NCBI GenBank assembly: GCA_963802795.1 | Contig: CAWDJV010000003.1 | Coordinates: 248,001-312,000 of the forward strand | Reading direction: 5' to 3' | From: JAIBJN01 sp963802795 | Lineage (GTDB): Bacteria > Actinomycetota > Thermoleophilia > Gaiellales > Gaiellaceae | Length of the DNA: 64,000 nucleotides | Part shown: positions 54,457 through 62,758 of the stretch, one piece after another | Layout of the letters: each line of letters begins with the position of its first letter | How positions within the stretch are numbered: the stretch's first letter is position 1 | Program-made: the position numbers and the translations under genes | The notes under the pieces: generated by a model | What the model was told of the DNA's origin: nothing | The model's database searches: none | What the model saw: only the letters and a program-made list of their open reading frames with translations

Positions 54457-54499
54457 CAGGTTAGACGAGCGGCACGGCCCGAACTCATCGCTCCCAGGC

Positions 54500-55057
54500 C
54501 TATGGTCTGCTGCGGTAGCGAAGGTGAACCATGCCGTTGCCGAAACGGCGTTCGTCCAGCAAGTCGAGTCCCAGGCGGACCCCGCCGGGGAGTGACTGTT
54601 TGCCTCCTCCCACCACGATGGGCGCGACGAAGAGGTGCAGCTCGTCGACCAACCCGGCCTCGAACGCCTGGGCGGCGAGCTCGGGACCGGCCACCGACAG
54701 GTCACGTTCTGCCGCCGCTTTCATCTGCCGGACCGCTTCCGGGTCGAAGTCCCGCTCGATCCGCGTCCGGGCGCTGGAGACCGTCTCGAGCGTCTTCGAG
54801 TACACGATCTTGTCGGCCGTCTGCCAGATCTCCGCGAAGTCCCGGATGTGGGGAGGCTGGTCGGCGAGGCCGATCGTCTCCCACGCGACCATCACCTCGT
54901 ACATCCTGCGCCCGAGGAGATGGGTGCCGACGGGCCGCGCGAGGTCGTTGACGAAGGCGTGCACCTCCTCGTCCGGCTCACCCCAGTCGAACTTGCCGTC
55001 CTCGTCCGCCACGTAGCCGTCCAGCGACATGATCGCCAGGTAGATCAGCTTGGCCAT
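54500..55057 (-). CDS. Dihydrofolate reductase/RibD-C family protein
   Basis: 185 residues with the fold of RibD-C/DHFR-like reductases: KLIYLAIMSLDGYVADEDGK, FDWGEPDEEVHAFVNDLARP, LLGRRMYEVMVAWE, and DLSVAGPELAAQAFEAGLVD, HLFVAPIVVGGGKQSLPGG. NADPH-dependent reduction is the family reaction; the substrate is unknown and a true folate role is doubtful. It ends 44 bases before the sigma-factor gene, a pairing often seen in actinobacteria. Confidence 0.82.
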   Translation of the reverse strand: MAKLIYLAIMSLDGYVADEDGKFDWGEPDEEVHAFVNDLARPVGTHLLGRRMYEVMVAWETIGLADQPPHIRDFAEIWQTADKIVYSKTLETVSSARTRIERDFDPEAVRQMKAAAERDLSVAGPELAAQAFEAGLVDELHLFVAPIVVGGGKQSLPGGVRLGLDLLDERRFGNGMVHLRYRSRP

Positions 55058-55128
55058 CGTGACCCTCCCTTACGCACGCTGATGAAAAGCACACTGGGTA
55101 GACGGCGGGCCCGCCCGGGACTCATCGC

Positions 55129-56220
55129 CTAGGCGCGCGCGAGCGCGACGCGCCTGGTCTGCCAGCTGCGCGCGCCGAAGGCCACCGCGGCGATCAGGGC
55201 GGCCAGGGCGAGGACGAGGACGTCGCCCGCGGGGAGGCGCGTCAGCGCCTCCATGACGGCGCCGACGGCGCCCGCGGCCGGGATCGTCATCACCCACGCG
55301 ACGAGGATGTTGCCCGCGACGCCCCAGCGCACCGCGTTGAGCCGGCGCGTCGCCCCCGCTCCGAGCACGGACCCGGAGATCGTGTGCGTCGTCGAGACGG
55401 GGAAGCCGTACTGCGCGGTCGTCCAGAGAATCCCCGCCGTCGCGGTCTGGGCCGCGAACCCGCGCGGCGGATCGATCTTCGCGATGCGGGTGCCGAGCGT
55501 CTTGATGATCCGCCAACCGCCCGCGTACGTGCCGAGGCCCATGGCCAGCGCGGCGCTCACGATCACCCAGGTGGGCGGGCGCTCGAAGTCGGCGGCGAGG
55601 TTCCCGGAGGCAACGAGCGCGAGCGCAATGACGCCCATCGTCTTCTGGGCGTCGTTCGTCCCGTGGGTGAAGGCGACGAACGCTCCGGAGACCAGCTGGA
55701 GACGCTTGAAGACCCGGTTCACGAGGCCAGGAGGGCGCCGCCGGACGATCCACATGACTCCGAGCATGAGCGCCGCGGCGCCGATGATCCCGAAGAGCGG
55801 CGCGAGGAGCGAGGGGATGGCGACCTTCTCCACCAGCCCGTCCCACTGCACGACGTCGACGCCGCCGGCGGCGATCGCCGAGCCGGCGACCCCACCGATG
55901 AGCGCGTGGCTCGAGCTCGACGGCAGCCCGAGATACCAGGTGATCAGGTTCCACGTGATCGCGCCCACGAGGCCCGCGAGGACGACGTCGAGCGTGATCA
56001 CCCCCGGCTCGACGATGTCGTTGGCGATCGTCGCGGCGACCTCGAAGGAGACGAAGGCCCCGGCGACGTTGAGGATTGCTGCGCTGACGACCGCCGCCCG
56101 CGGCGAGAGGGCGCGGGTGGAGACGCTCGTCGCGATCGAGTTCGCCGTGTCGTGGAACCCGTTCGTGAAGTCGAAGAAGAGCGCGACCGCCACGACGGCG
56201 ACGAGGGTCAGGTCATCCAT
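55129..56220 (-). CDS. pit: Inorganic phosphate transporter, Pit family
   Basis: 363 residues, PHO4/Pit fold with two repeated signatures, GFHDTANSIATSVSTRALSP near the N-terminus and FTHGTNDAQKTMGVIALAL in the middle. About ten helices. Moves metal-phosphate with protons at low affinity, in contrast to the high-affinity pst system 2 kb away. The DUF47 partner gene ends 12 bases before its ATG. A GGCGGGCCCGCC palindrome downstream (about 55110) could aid termination. Confidence 0.92.
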   Translation of the reverse strand: MDDLTLVAVVAVALFFDFTNGFHDTANSIATSVSTRALSPRAAVVSAAILNVAGAFVSFEVAATIANDIVEPGVITLDVVLAGLVGAITWNLITWYLGLPSSSSHALIGGVAGSAIAAGGVDVVQWDGLVEKVAIPSLLAPLFGIIGAAALMLGVMWIVRRRPPGLVNRVFKRLQLVSGAFVAFTHGTNDAQKTMGVIALALVASGNLAADFERPPTWVIVSAALAMGLGTYAGGWRIIKTLGTRIAKIDPPRGFAAQTATAGILWTTAQYGFPVSTTHTISGSVLGAGATRRLNAVRWGVAGNILVAWVMTIPAAGAVGAVMEALTRLPAGDVLVLALAALIAAVAFGARSWQTRRVALARA

Positions 56221-56232
56221 GGGCGGCCCCCG

Positions 56233-56877
56233 CTACGCGTTCTTGACGACGATGTTCCCGAGCACGTTCGCCGCTGTCTCGCAGGCGTCGAGTGCGTCCT
56301 CGAGCGCCTCGAAGATGTCCTTCCAGCGGATCACGATCAGCGGGTCGATCCGCGGGTCCCGGAACAGGTCGGCGATCGCATCGTGGACGACTCTGTCCCC
56401 TTCGTCCTCCAGCGCCTTGAGCGCCACCAGCTCGCGCTCGACGCCCTGCATGCCCTTCAGCTCCTCGAGCGCCGCAGCCAGGTGCTCGGCTGCGCCGACG
56501 AGGATCCGGCACTGCTCGATCGCCTGGCGCGTGGGCGTTTCGACGCCGTAGAGGTCGAGCAGGTCGGACGCCTCGTCCATGTGGTCGACGACGTCGTCCA
56601 CGCTCGTCGCGAGCGCGAAGATGTCCTCCCGGTCGAACGGGGTGATGTACTGCGTGTTGAGGAGCTGGATGAGGTCGCGCGTGATCAGGTCGCCCTCGTG
56701 CTCGGCCTCCTTGACGTCTGCGTGCGTGACCGACGAGTTGGGGTACTCGAGGAAGCGGCGCTCGACGCGCCGCGCCGTCTCGAGGGCGTTCGCGCCAGCC
56801 CTCGTGAACAGGTCGTAGAACGCCGTGGTGCGTGGAACGAGCGAGATCTTCAAGCCGCGCGGATCGTAGCGCTTCAC
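56233..56877 (-). CDS. DUF47 (PhoU-like) Pit-accessory protein
   Basis: About 214-222 residues of helical PhoU-like fold: YDLFTRAGANALETARRVER, DVKEAEHEGDLITRDLIQLL, PFDREDIFALATSVDDVVDH. DUF47 proteins are encoded next to Pit transporters and modulate phosphate import. The GTG at 56877 (VKRYDPRGLKISLVPRTT) is near the family start; a start at 56901 is possible. Divergent from copA, with a metal-type operator in the gap. Confidence 0.88.
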   Translation of the reverse strand: MKRYDPRGLKISLVPRTTAFYDLFTRAGANALETARRVERRFLEYPNSSVTHADVKEAEHEGDLITRDLIQLLNTQYITPFDREDIFALATSVDDVVDHMDEASDLLDLYGVETPTRQAIEQCRILVGAAEHLAAALEELKGMQGVERELVALKALEDEGDRVVHDAIADLFRDPRIDPLIVIRWKDIFEALEDALDACETAANVLGNIVVKNA

Positions 56878-56908
56878 CAACCCGACACCGGCTGGACACA
56901 TTCCCGGA

Positions 56909-56927
56909 TATACCCCTCACGGGTATA
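56909..56927 (+). promoter_or_regulatory. CsoR-type operator overlapping the copA promoter
   Basis: TATACCC (56909-56915), five bases, GGGTATA (56921-56927): a perfect palindrome of the TACCC/GGGTA kind bound by copper-sensing CsoR/RicR repressors. TATAGT at 56924-56929 resembles a -10 element and is six bases from the GTG start of copA, suggesting a leaderless transcript. No csoR gene is in the window. Confidence 0.6.
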
Positions 56928-56935
56928 GTGAGGGC

Positions 56936-59016
56936 GTGAGCGGACCGACCCTCCAGCTCGAGCTCGAGGGCATGACCTGCGCCGCCTGCGCGGCGCGCAT
57001 CGAGAAGGCGCTGAACAAGCTCGACGGAGTCGACGCGACTGTCAACTTCGCCACCGAGCAGGCCGCCGTTCGCTTCGACGAGGGAGAAGTCGCGATCGAC
57101 GAGCTTCTGCGCGCCGTGGAAGGGAGCGGGCTACCGTGCCGCGCTCACGCGCTCCGAGAGCGAGCACGGCGCCGGGCTCGGCCTCCGCCTCGCGGTTGCG
57201 ACGGCGCTGACCGTCCCCCTCGCGCTCATCGCGATGGTCCCGCCGCTCCGGTTCGAGGGCTGGGAGTGGGTGGCGTTCGCGCTCGCCACCCCGGTGTGGG
57301 CGTGGGCGGGCTGGCCGTTCCACCGGGCGGCGCTTCGCAACCTCCGCCACGGCGCGGCGACCATGGACACCCTCATCTCGCTCGGGACGACCGCCGCGTA
57401 CGTCTGGTCGCTCGTCGCCCTCGTGGCGCTCGACGACGCGGAGACCTACTTCGAGGTCGCCGCCGTGATCACGACTCTGATCCTCCTGGGCCGCTGGCTC
57501 GAGTCGAGAGCGCGCCGACGGTCCGGCGCCGCCATCCGGGCGCTGCTCGAGCTCGGCGCCAAGGACGCCCGTGTCCTGCGCGACGGGGTCGAGATCCCCG
57601 TGCCGGTGGAGGAGCTGGCGGTCGGAGACCTCTTCGTCGTCCGCCCCGGCGAGAAGGTGGCCACCGACGGCGTCGTCGTCGAGGGTCGCTCCGCGGTCGA
57701 CCGTTCGCTTCTGACCGGGGAACCGGTGCCCGTGGATGTCGAGCCCGGTGACGAGGTCGCCGGCGCAACCGTGAACGCTGCGGGGCGCCTCGTCGTGCGG
57801 GCGACGCGCGTCGGCGCGGAGACCGCGCTCGCCCAGATCGCGCGCCTCGTCGCGGAGGCCCAGTCCGGCAAGGCGCCGATCCAGCGCCTTGCGGACCGCG
57901 TCTCCGCGGTCTTCGTGCCCGATAGTGATCGGGCTCTCGCTCGCGACCCTGGCGGGCTGGATCCTGCTCGACGGGAGCGTGTCGGACGCGTTCACCGCCG
58001 CGGTCGCCGTCCTCATCATCGCCTGCCCCTGCGCGCTCGGGCTCGCCACGCCGACCGCGCTCATGGTCGGCTCGGGCCGAGGGGCGCAGCTCGGGATCGT
58101 CATCAGAGGCCCCGAGGTGCTCGAGCAGACGCGCCGCGCGACCGCCGTCGTCCTCGACAAGACCGGCACGGTCACCGAGGGCCGCCTGCAGCTCGTGGAC
58201 GTCGTCACGGCGAACGGCGCCACCCGGGCGGACGTGCTGCGGCTCGCCGGCGCGCTCGAGGACGCGAGCGAGCACCCGATCGGAAAGGCGGTCGCCGCGG
58301 CGGCCCGCAGCGAGCTGGGCGCGCTGCCCCCCGTCGAGAGCTTCGAGAACCGGCCCGGCATCGGCGTGGTCGGACGCGTCGCCGGCCACGACGTCGAGGT
58401 CGGCCGAGGGGAGGACGGCATCGTCGTCCGCTGGGACGGCAAGGCCCGGGCGACGCTCCACGTCGCCGACACGGTCAAGCCCACGAGCGCCGAGGCCGTG
58501 GCGGAGCTGCGCGAGCTGGGGCTGACGCCCGTCCTGCTCACGGGCGACCGCGAGGAGGCCGCACGGGAGGTCGCGGACGAGGTCGGGATCGAGCGCGTGC
58601 TGGCGGAGGTGCTTCCCGCCGACAAGGCCGCCGAGGTGGAGCGCCTGCAGGCGGAGGGCGAGGTCGTGGCGATGGTCGGCGACGGCGTCAACGACGCCCC
58701 CGCGCTCGCCCAGGCCGATCTCGGCATCGCCATCGGGACGGGTGCGGACGTGGCCGTCGAGGCGAGCGACCTCACGCTCGTCTCCGGCGACCTTCGGGGC
58801 GCCGCGGACGCCATTCGCCTCTCGCGGCGCGTCCTCGCGACGATCAAGGGAAATCTCTTCTGGGCCTTCGCCTACAACGTCGCCGCCATCCCGCTCGCGG
58901 TCGCCGGGCTTCTCAACCCCATCGTCGCCGCGGCGGCGATGGCGGGCTCGAGCCTCTTCGTCGTCACGAACTCGCTGAGGCTCCGCCGCTTCAGCAGCCC
59001 TCGGGAAGCCGCTTAG
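56936..59016 (+). CDS. copA: Copper-exporting P1B-type ATPase (frame breaks near 57130 and 57921)
   Basis: About 692 residues. N-terminal heavy-metal domain with GMTCAACAARIEK, P1B helices, and the copper-type CPC motif in IIACPCALGLATPTALMVG. Phosphorylation site DKTGTVTEG, HP motif in SEHPIGKAV, and hinge GDGVNDAPALAQAD. Extra G bases near 57128-57131 and 57921 break the frame; corrected joins read EGSGYRAALTRSE and FVPIVIGLSLATLAGW. GTG start directly behind a copper-type operator. Exports Cu(I). Confidence 0.9.
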
Positions 59017-59357
59017 AGTTGACGGTGGCGTCCGTGGTAGGAGATCAGCGTGCAGAGGAGCCCCGTGAGGGCGACGCCCGGCCCCACCTCGAGGAGTAGG
59101 CGCTCCTCGTCGGAGCGCTCGACGCCGGTGACGAGCCCTCCGACGCAGATCCAGACGGCGGCGAGGATTCCCGGGAGCAGGAGGAGGATCACCGTCCAGT
59201 CGTGCCAGGGACGCCCGCGCCGCGTCCAGAGCACGTAGTCCACCACCGTCAGAACGAGGATCAGGACCGCGGGCGCGATCCCCGTCAACACTTCCTGCGA
59301 GGCGGCCGCCACCCAGACCGCCAACCCGGCCGCTGCGAGCGTCAGGTAGCGGGGCAC
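59013..59357 (-). CDS. Four-helix membrane protein of unknown function
   Basis: 114 residues: YLTLAAAGLAVWVAAASQEV, APAVLILVLTVVDYVLWTRR, WTVILLLLPGILAAVWICVG, GVALTGLLCTLISYHGRHRQ. Four hydrophobic segments and short charged loops. GTG start at 59357. Its stop overlaps the copA stop by a few bases on the other strand. Family not recognised. Confidence 0.65.
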   Translation of the reverse strand: MPRYLTLAAAGLAVWVAAASQEVLTGIAPAVLILVLTVVDYVLWTRRGRPWHDWTVILLLLPGILAAVWICVGGLVTGVERSDEERLLLEVGPGVALTGLLCTLISYHGRHRQL

Positions 59358-59413
59358 GAGCGGGACGCTAACGCACCTGGTTCGGCCCGGCGAGGCCCGT
59401 GTAGGGTGCCGCC

Positions 59414-59824
59414 GTGCTCGCCATCGCAGCCGGACGCTTCCGCTTCACGGCACGACTCGAGGAGGAGGCCGCGCCCAGGACGGTCGAGGCGCTCAGAAGC
59501 ATGCTCCCCCTCGAGAGCCGGCTCGTACAGGCGCGCTGGAGCGGGGAGTCCGCCTGGGTGCCGCTCGGCTGGGAGCTGGAGCTCGCCGTCGCCCCCGAGA
59601 ACGCAAACAGCTACCCGGCGGCGGGGGAGCTCCTCCTCTACCCCGGCGGTCTCTCCGAGGTCGAGATCCTCTTCCCGTACGGGGCGACGTGCTTCGCGAG
59701 CAAGATGGGGCAGCTCGCCGGGAACCACTTCGCCACGATCGAGGAAGGTCGCGAGCAGCTCCCGGAGCTCGGCCGCCTCGTCCTCTGGGAAGGCGCTCAG
59801 AAGATCCGCTTCGAAGAGGTCTAG
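59414..59824 (+). CDS. DUF3830 family protein
   Basis: 136 residues, all-beta, cyclophilin-like fold. Typical segments: APRTVEALRSMLPLESRLVQ, WVPLGWELELAVAPENANSY, YPGGLSEVEILFPYG, and AGNHFATIEEG near the end. The family is small and of unknown function; members are often near amidohydrolase or nitrogen genes, but here the next gene is an ATP-grasp. GTG start. Confidence 0.75.
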   Translation: MLAIAAGRFRFTARLEEEAAPRTVEALRSMLPLESRLVQARWSGESAWVPLGWELELAVAPENANSYPAAGELLLYPGGLSEVEILFPYGATCFASKMGQLAGNHFATIEEGREQLPELGRLVLWEGAQKIRFEEV

Positions 59825-59891
59825 CGACCTCCAGAACTAAACCGCTCGTTCCCCGCGCGGTCACCGCGGCGGTGGCACACTTTGACGGCAC

Positions 59892-60777
59892 ATGAGGTTC
59901 TTCGTCGTCGCCTGGCACGAAGCTCCCGTCCCCGCCTCGCTCGTCGCGGCGGGCAGTCGGATCGGCCTGGAGGCGGCCGTGCTGACGCCGCCGGAGGTCT
60001 CCCGCCGTGCCGGGCCGGGCGACCTGGTCCTCTCCTACCTCGACGTCCGGCCGCAGCTCGACGGCGTCGAGCCGGGCATCGCCAAGCTCCGCGGGCTCCG
60101 TGCGCGCGGCGTCACGATGCTCAACGGTCCCGAGACGGTCCGCGCCTGCCACGACAAGCTCGTCACCGCGCTTCGGCTCGGCCGGGTCGGGCTCCCTCAC
60201 CCGGAAACCGCGTACCTGAGCGCGGCTTCGATCGCCGCGTGACGTCTCGCGGCTGCGCTTCCCACTCGTCGTCAAGCCTCGATTCGGAAGCCGGGGCGAG
60301 CACGTGACTATCTGCGCCGATCCCGACGAGCTCGGCCCGCTGCTCGGCCGGCTCCGACGGCTCGGCTGGTTCCGGCGGCAAGGCGCCCTCATCCAGGAGC
60401 TCGTGCCGCCCGCCGGGCACGACCTGCGCATCCTCGTCGCCGGCGGGCGCGCCGTCGGAGCGGTGCGCCGGGTCGCGCCTCCCGGCGAGTGGCGGACGAA
60501 CGTGGCCCTCGGCGCCTTCCGCCGCCGGGTTCAGCCACAGCCGCACGAGTGCGAGCTCGCCGTCGCCGCCGCTGACGCCGTCGGGGCCGCGCTGGCCGGC
60601 GTCGACCTCATCCCCCTGCCCGACGGAGGCTACGCCGTCCTCGAGGTGAACGCCGCGCCCGAGTTCACGGCCGCGTACTCGCTCGACGGCAACGACGTGT
60701 TCGAGGCGGTCGTGATCGCGCTCCTGCTCCCGGAGCCCGCCGAGGTCTCACCCGCGCCCGCTCCGCTCACGTTGTAG
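59892..60777 (+). CDS. RimK/LysX-like ATP-grasp ligase (frame break near 60238)
   Basis: About 294 residues. Front part MRFFVVAWHEAPVPASLVAA, VTMLNGPETVRACHDKLVTA and LPHPETAYLSAAS; after a one-base change near 60238 it continues DVSRLRFPLVVKPRFGSRGE (ATP-binding lysine), then VPPAGHDLRILVAGGRAVGA and AVLEVNAAPEFTAAY with the magnesium-binding E and N. Such enzymes add amino acids to acids or amines (glutamate ligases, LysX). Its substrate is unknown. It converges on hisA with an 11-base overlap. Confidence 0.82.
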
Positions 60778-61513
60778 AGCTCGGGCCGAGGGGGACCATC
60801 CCCTCCAGGAGCGCCCGGCCTACGACGGCGCCCTCGAGCCCCAGCGAAGCGAGCGCGTCGAGGTCGTCCTCCGACCGGATCCCTCCCGCGGCGAGCACGG
60901 GAAGCCCCGAGCTCTCGCTGACGCGCGCAAGGAGGTGGAGGTCGGGGCCTCCCATCGTTCCGTCGCGCTCGATCGCCGTGCAGAGGAGGCGCCGCACGCC
61001 GGCGCGGGAGCACCGGGCAGCAAGCTCCTCCGGGGAGACCTCGGCAGCACGGCTCCATCCGGCCACGGCGACCCGTCCCGCGCGCGAGTCGACGGCGACG
61101 ACGAGCCGCTCGCCCAGCTCCGCCACCAGCTCCTCGAGCGGCTCGGGACCCGTGAGCGCGGCGGTCCCGACGACCACTCGAGCGGCCCCCGCAGCGAGCA
61201 GCTCGCGCGCGTCCGCCAGCGAGCGCACGCCGCCGGACGCCTGCACCGGCGTCGGGGCCGCCGCCTCCGCCAGCCGCCTCACGAGCTCGGGCCGGATCCG
61301 CCCCGACCGCGCTCCGTCCAGGTCGACGACGTGCACGAAGGGCGGGCGGGTCTCGGCGAACCCGGCGACGAGCTCCTCCGGAGGCCCGCCCCTCGCGACC
61401 ACGTCGTCGAAGGCGCCCTGTCGCAGCCGCACGGCTTCGGATCCGACCACGTCGACGGCGGGGATCACCTGGAAGCCGGGCCGGTTCCCTGCTCTAACCG
61501 CTTGCGTTGTCAT
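60767..61513 (-). CDS. hisA: HisA (ProFAR isomerase)
   Basis: 248 residues, TIM barrel with phosphate sites in both halves. VIPAVDVVGSEAVRLRQGAF with the catalytic aspartate early, VQASGGVRSLADARELLAAG, LLCTAIERDGTMGGPDLHLL with the second aspartate, VLAAGGIRSEDDLDALASLG. The ATG at 61513 (MTTQAVRAGN) lies within the palindromic operator shared with the divergent regulator gene. A dual HisA/TrpF (PriA) role cannot be excluded. Confidence 0.9.
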   Translation of the reverse strand: MTTQAVRAGNRPGFQVIPAVDVVGSEAVRLRQGAFDDVVARGGPPEELVAGFAETRPPFVHVVDLDGARSGRIRPELVRRLAEAAAPTPVQASGGVRSLADARELLAAGAARVVVGTAALTGPEPLEELVAELGERLVVAVDSRAGRVAVAGWSRAAEVSPEELAARCSRAGVRRLLCTAIERDGTMGGPDLHLLARVSESSGLPVLAAGGIRSEDDLDALASLGLEGAVVGRALLEGMVPLGPSSTT

Positions 61514-61530
61514 ATTACCATGATAATATG
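61511..61530. promoter_or_regulatory. AT-rich palindromic operator between hisA and the TrpR-like gene
   Basis: CATATTA (61511-61517), six bases, TAATATG (61524-61530): perfect 7-bp arms, strikingly AT-rich in this GC-rich DNA. It covers the hisA start codon and lies 20 bases before the ATG of the TrpR-family gene, so one repressor could control both directions. Confidence 0.6.
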
Positions 61531-61550
61531 GCAACGGACGGTATCAGAGG

Positions 61551-61862
61551 ATGGTAGACCGATCACACCCGTGGCGAACAGCCGAGATGGAGGACCTCTT
61601 CGAGGCGATCCTGATGCTGGAGGAGCCGGACGAGCTGGAGCACTTCCTGCGCGATCTGTGCACGCTGGGCGAGCTCGAGGCGATGGCGCACCGCTGGGAA
61701 GTGGTGAAGCTGGTCGACGAGGGGCTCCCCTACCACGAGATCTCCCGGCGGACGGGCGCCTCGACGACGACGGTGACGCGGGTCGCGCACTGGCTTCGCC
61801 ATGGCGAAGACGGCTACCGGACCGCGCTGGATCGCCGGAAGCGCCTCTCTCCGACAGGTTGA
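61551..61862 (+). CDS. TrpR/YerC-family transcription regulator (HisR-like)
   Basis: 103 residues. MEDLFEAILMLEEPDELEHF, LCTLGELEAMAHRWEVVKLV, and the helix-turn-helix SRRTGASTTTVTRVAHWLRH match the YerC/YecD group of TrpR-fold repressors. In Bacillales such proteins (HisR) control histidine genes. Here it lies between hisA and hisG, shares its stop with the hisG TTG start, and has a palindromic operator upstream, so histidine-responsive autoregulation is the likely role. Confidence 0.88.
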   Translation: MVDRSHPWRTAEMEDLFEAILMLEEPDELEHFLRDLCTLGELEAMAHRWEVVKLVDEGLPYHEISRRTGASTTTVTRVAHWLRHGEDGYRTALDRRKRLSPTG

Positions 61863-62698
61863 GGATCGCGGTCCCTGCCAAGGGCCGCCTCCGGGAGCCG
61901 TCCGTCGCGCTCCTGGAGGACGCCGGGCTGGGGCCCGAGGAGCCCGGTGAGCGCGCGCTGGCATTCCCGTGCCGGAACGCCCCGGTGGAGGTGCTTCTCG
62001 TCCGCGCGGCGGACGTCCCGGAGTACGTGCAGGACGGCGTCGTCGACTGCGGAATCACGGGAGCCGACCTCGTCGCCGAGCGGGGCGCGCGGGTCACCGA
62101 GCTGCTCCGGCTGGGCTTCGGCAGCTGCACGCTCGAGGTCGCCGTCCCGCAAGAGTCGGCGATCGACTACCTGGCCGGCGTCGCCGGGCTTCGAGTCGCC
62201 ACGGTGTACCCCACCCTCGCCCACCGGCTCCTCGCCGAACGCGGCGTCGACGTCGAGCTCGTCGACGTGACGGGCTCCGTCGAGGTTGCCCCGCGACTCG
62301 GCCTCGCCGACGCGATCGTCGACCTCGTCTCGAGCGGCAACACGCTACGCACGAACGGCCTGCGCTCGCTCGGCGCGCTCTTCGCCTCCGAAGCTGTGCT
62401 GGTCGCCGGCGAGGAGCCCGACGAGGCGTCGCTGAAGCTGGCGCCGATCCTCAGGAGCGTCGTCCAGGCCCGGGAGGCGCGCTACCTGATGCTGAACGCG
62501 CCCGAATCCGCCCTCGACGAGATCTGCACCCTCGTTCCCGGCTCCGCCGCGCCGAGCGTCATCCCGCTCGCGCAGCCCGGGATGGTCGCGGTGCACGCGC
62601 TGGTGCCCGCCGCCGACATCTGGCGGCTTCTCCCCCGTCTCGAGACGGCGGGAGCCTCTTCGATCCTGCTCGTTCCCGTCGAGCGAATGCTGGCGTGA
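61859..62698 (+). CDS. hisG: ATP phosphoribosyltransferase, long form
   Basis: 279 residues, first step of histidine synthesis. RIAVPAKGRLREPSVALLED at the start, DVPEYVQDGVVDCGITGADL, VATVYPTLAHRLLAERGVDV, DLVSSGNTLRTNGL (PRPP site), and a C-terminal HisG_C regulatory domain (ALDEICTLVPGSAAPSVIPL). The long form is histidine-inhibited and needs no HisZ. The TTG start overlaps the regulator stop (TTGA), implying translational coupling. Confidence 0.92.
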   Translation: MRIAVPAKGRLREPSVALLEDAGLGPEEPGERALAFPCRNAPVEVLLVRAADVPEYVQDGVVDCGITGADLVAERGARVTELLRLGFGSCTLEVAVPQESAIDYLAGVAGLRVATVYPTLAHRLLAERGVDVELVDVTGSVEVAPRLGLADAIVDLVSSGNTLRTNGLRSLGALFASEAVLVAGEEPDEASLKLAPILRSVVQAREARYLMLNAPESALDEICTLVPGSAAPSVIPLAQPGMVAVHALVPAADIWRLLPRLETAGASSILLVPVERMLA

Positions 62699-62758
62699 GC
62701 CGATGAGCGTCGCTCGCTTCCGGCTCGCTCCACAGGCTCAGAGGCCGAGGGCCGGCCT

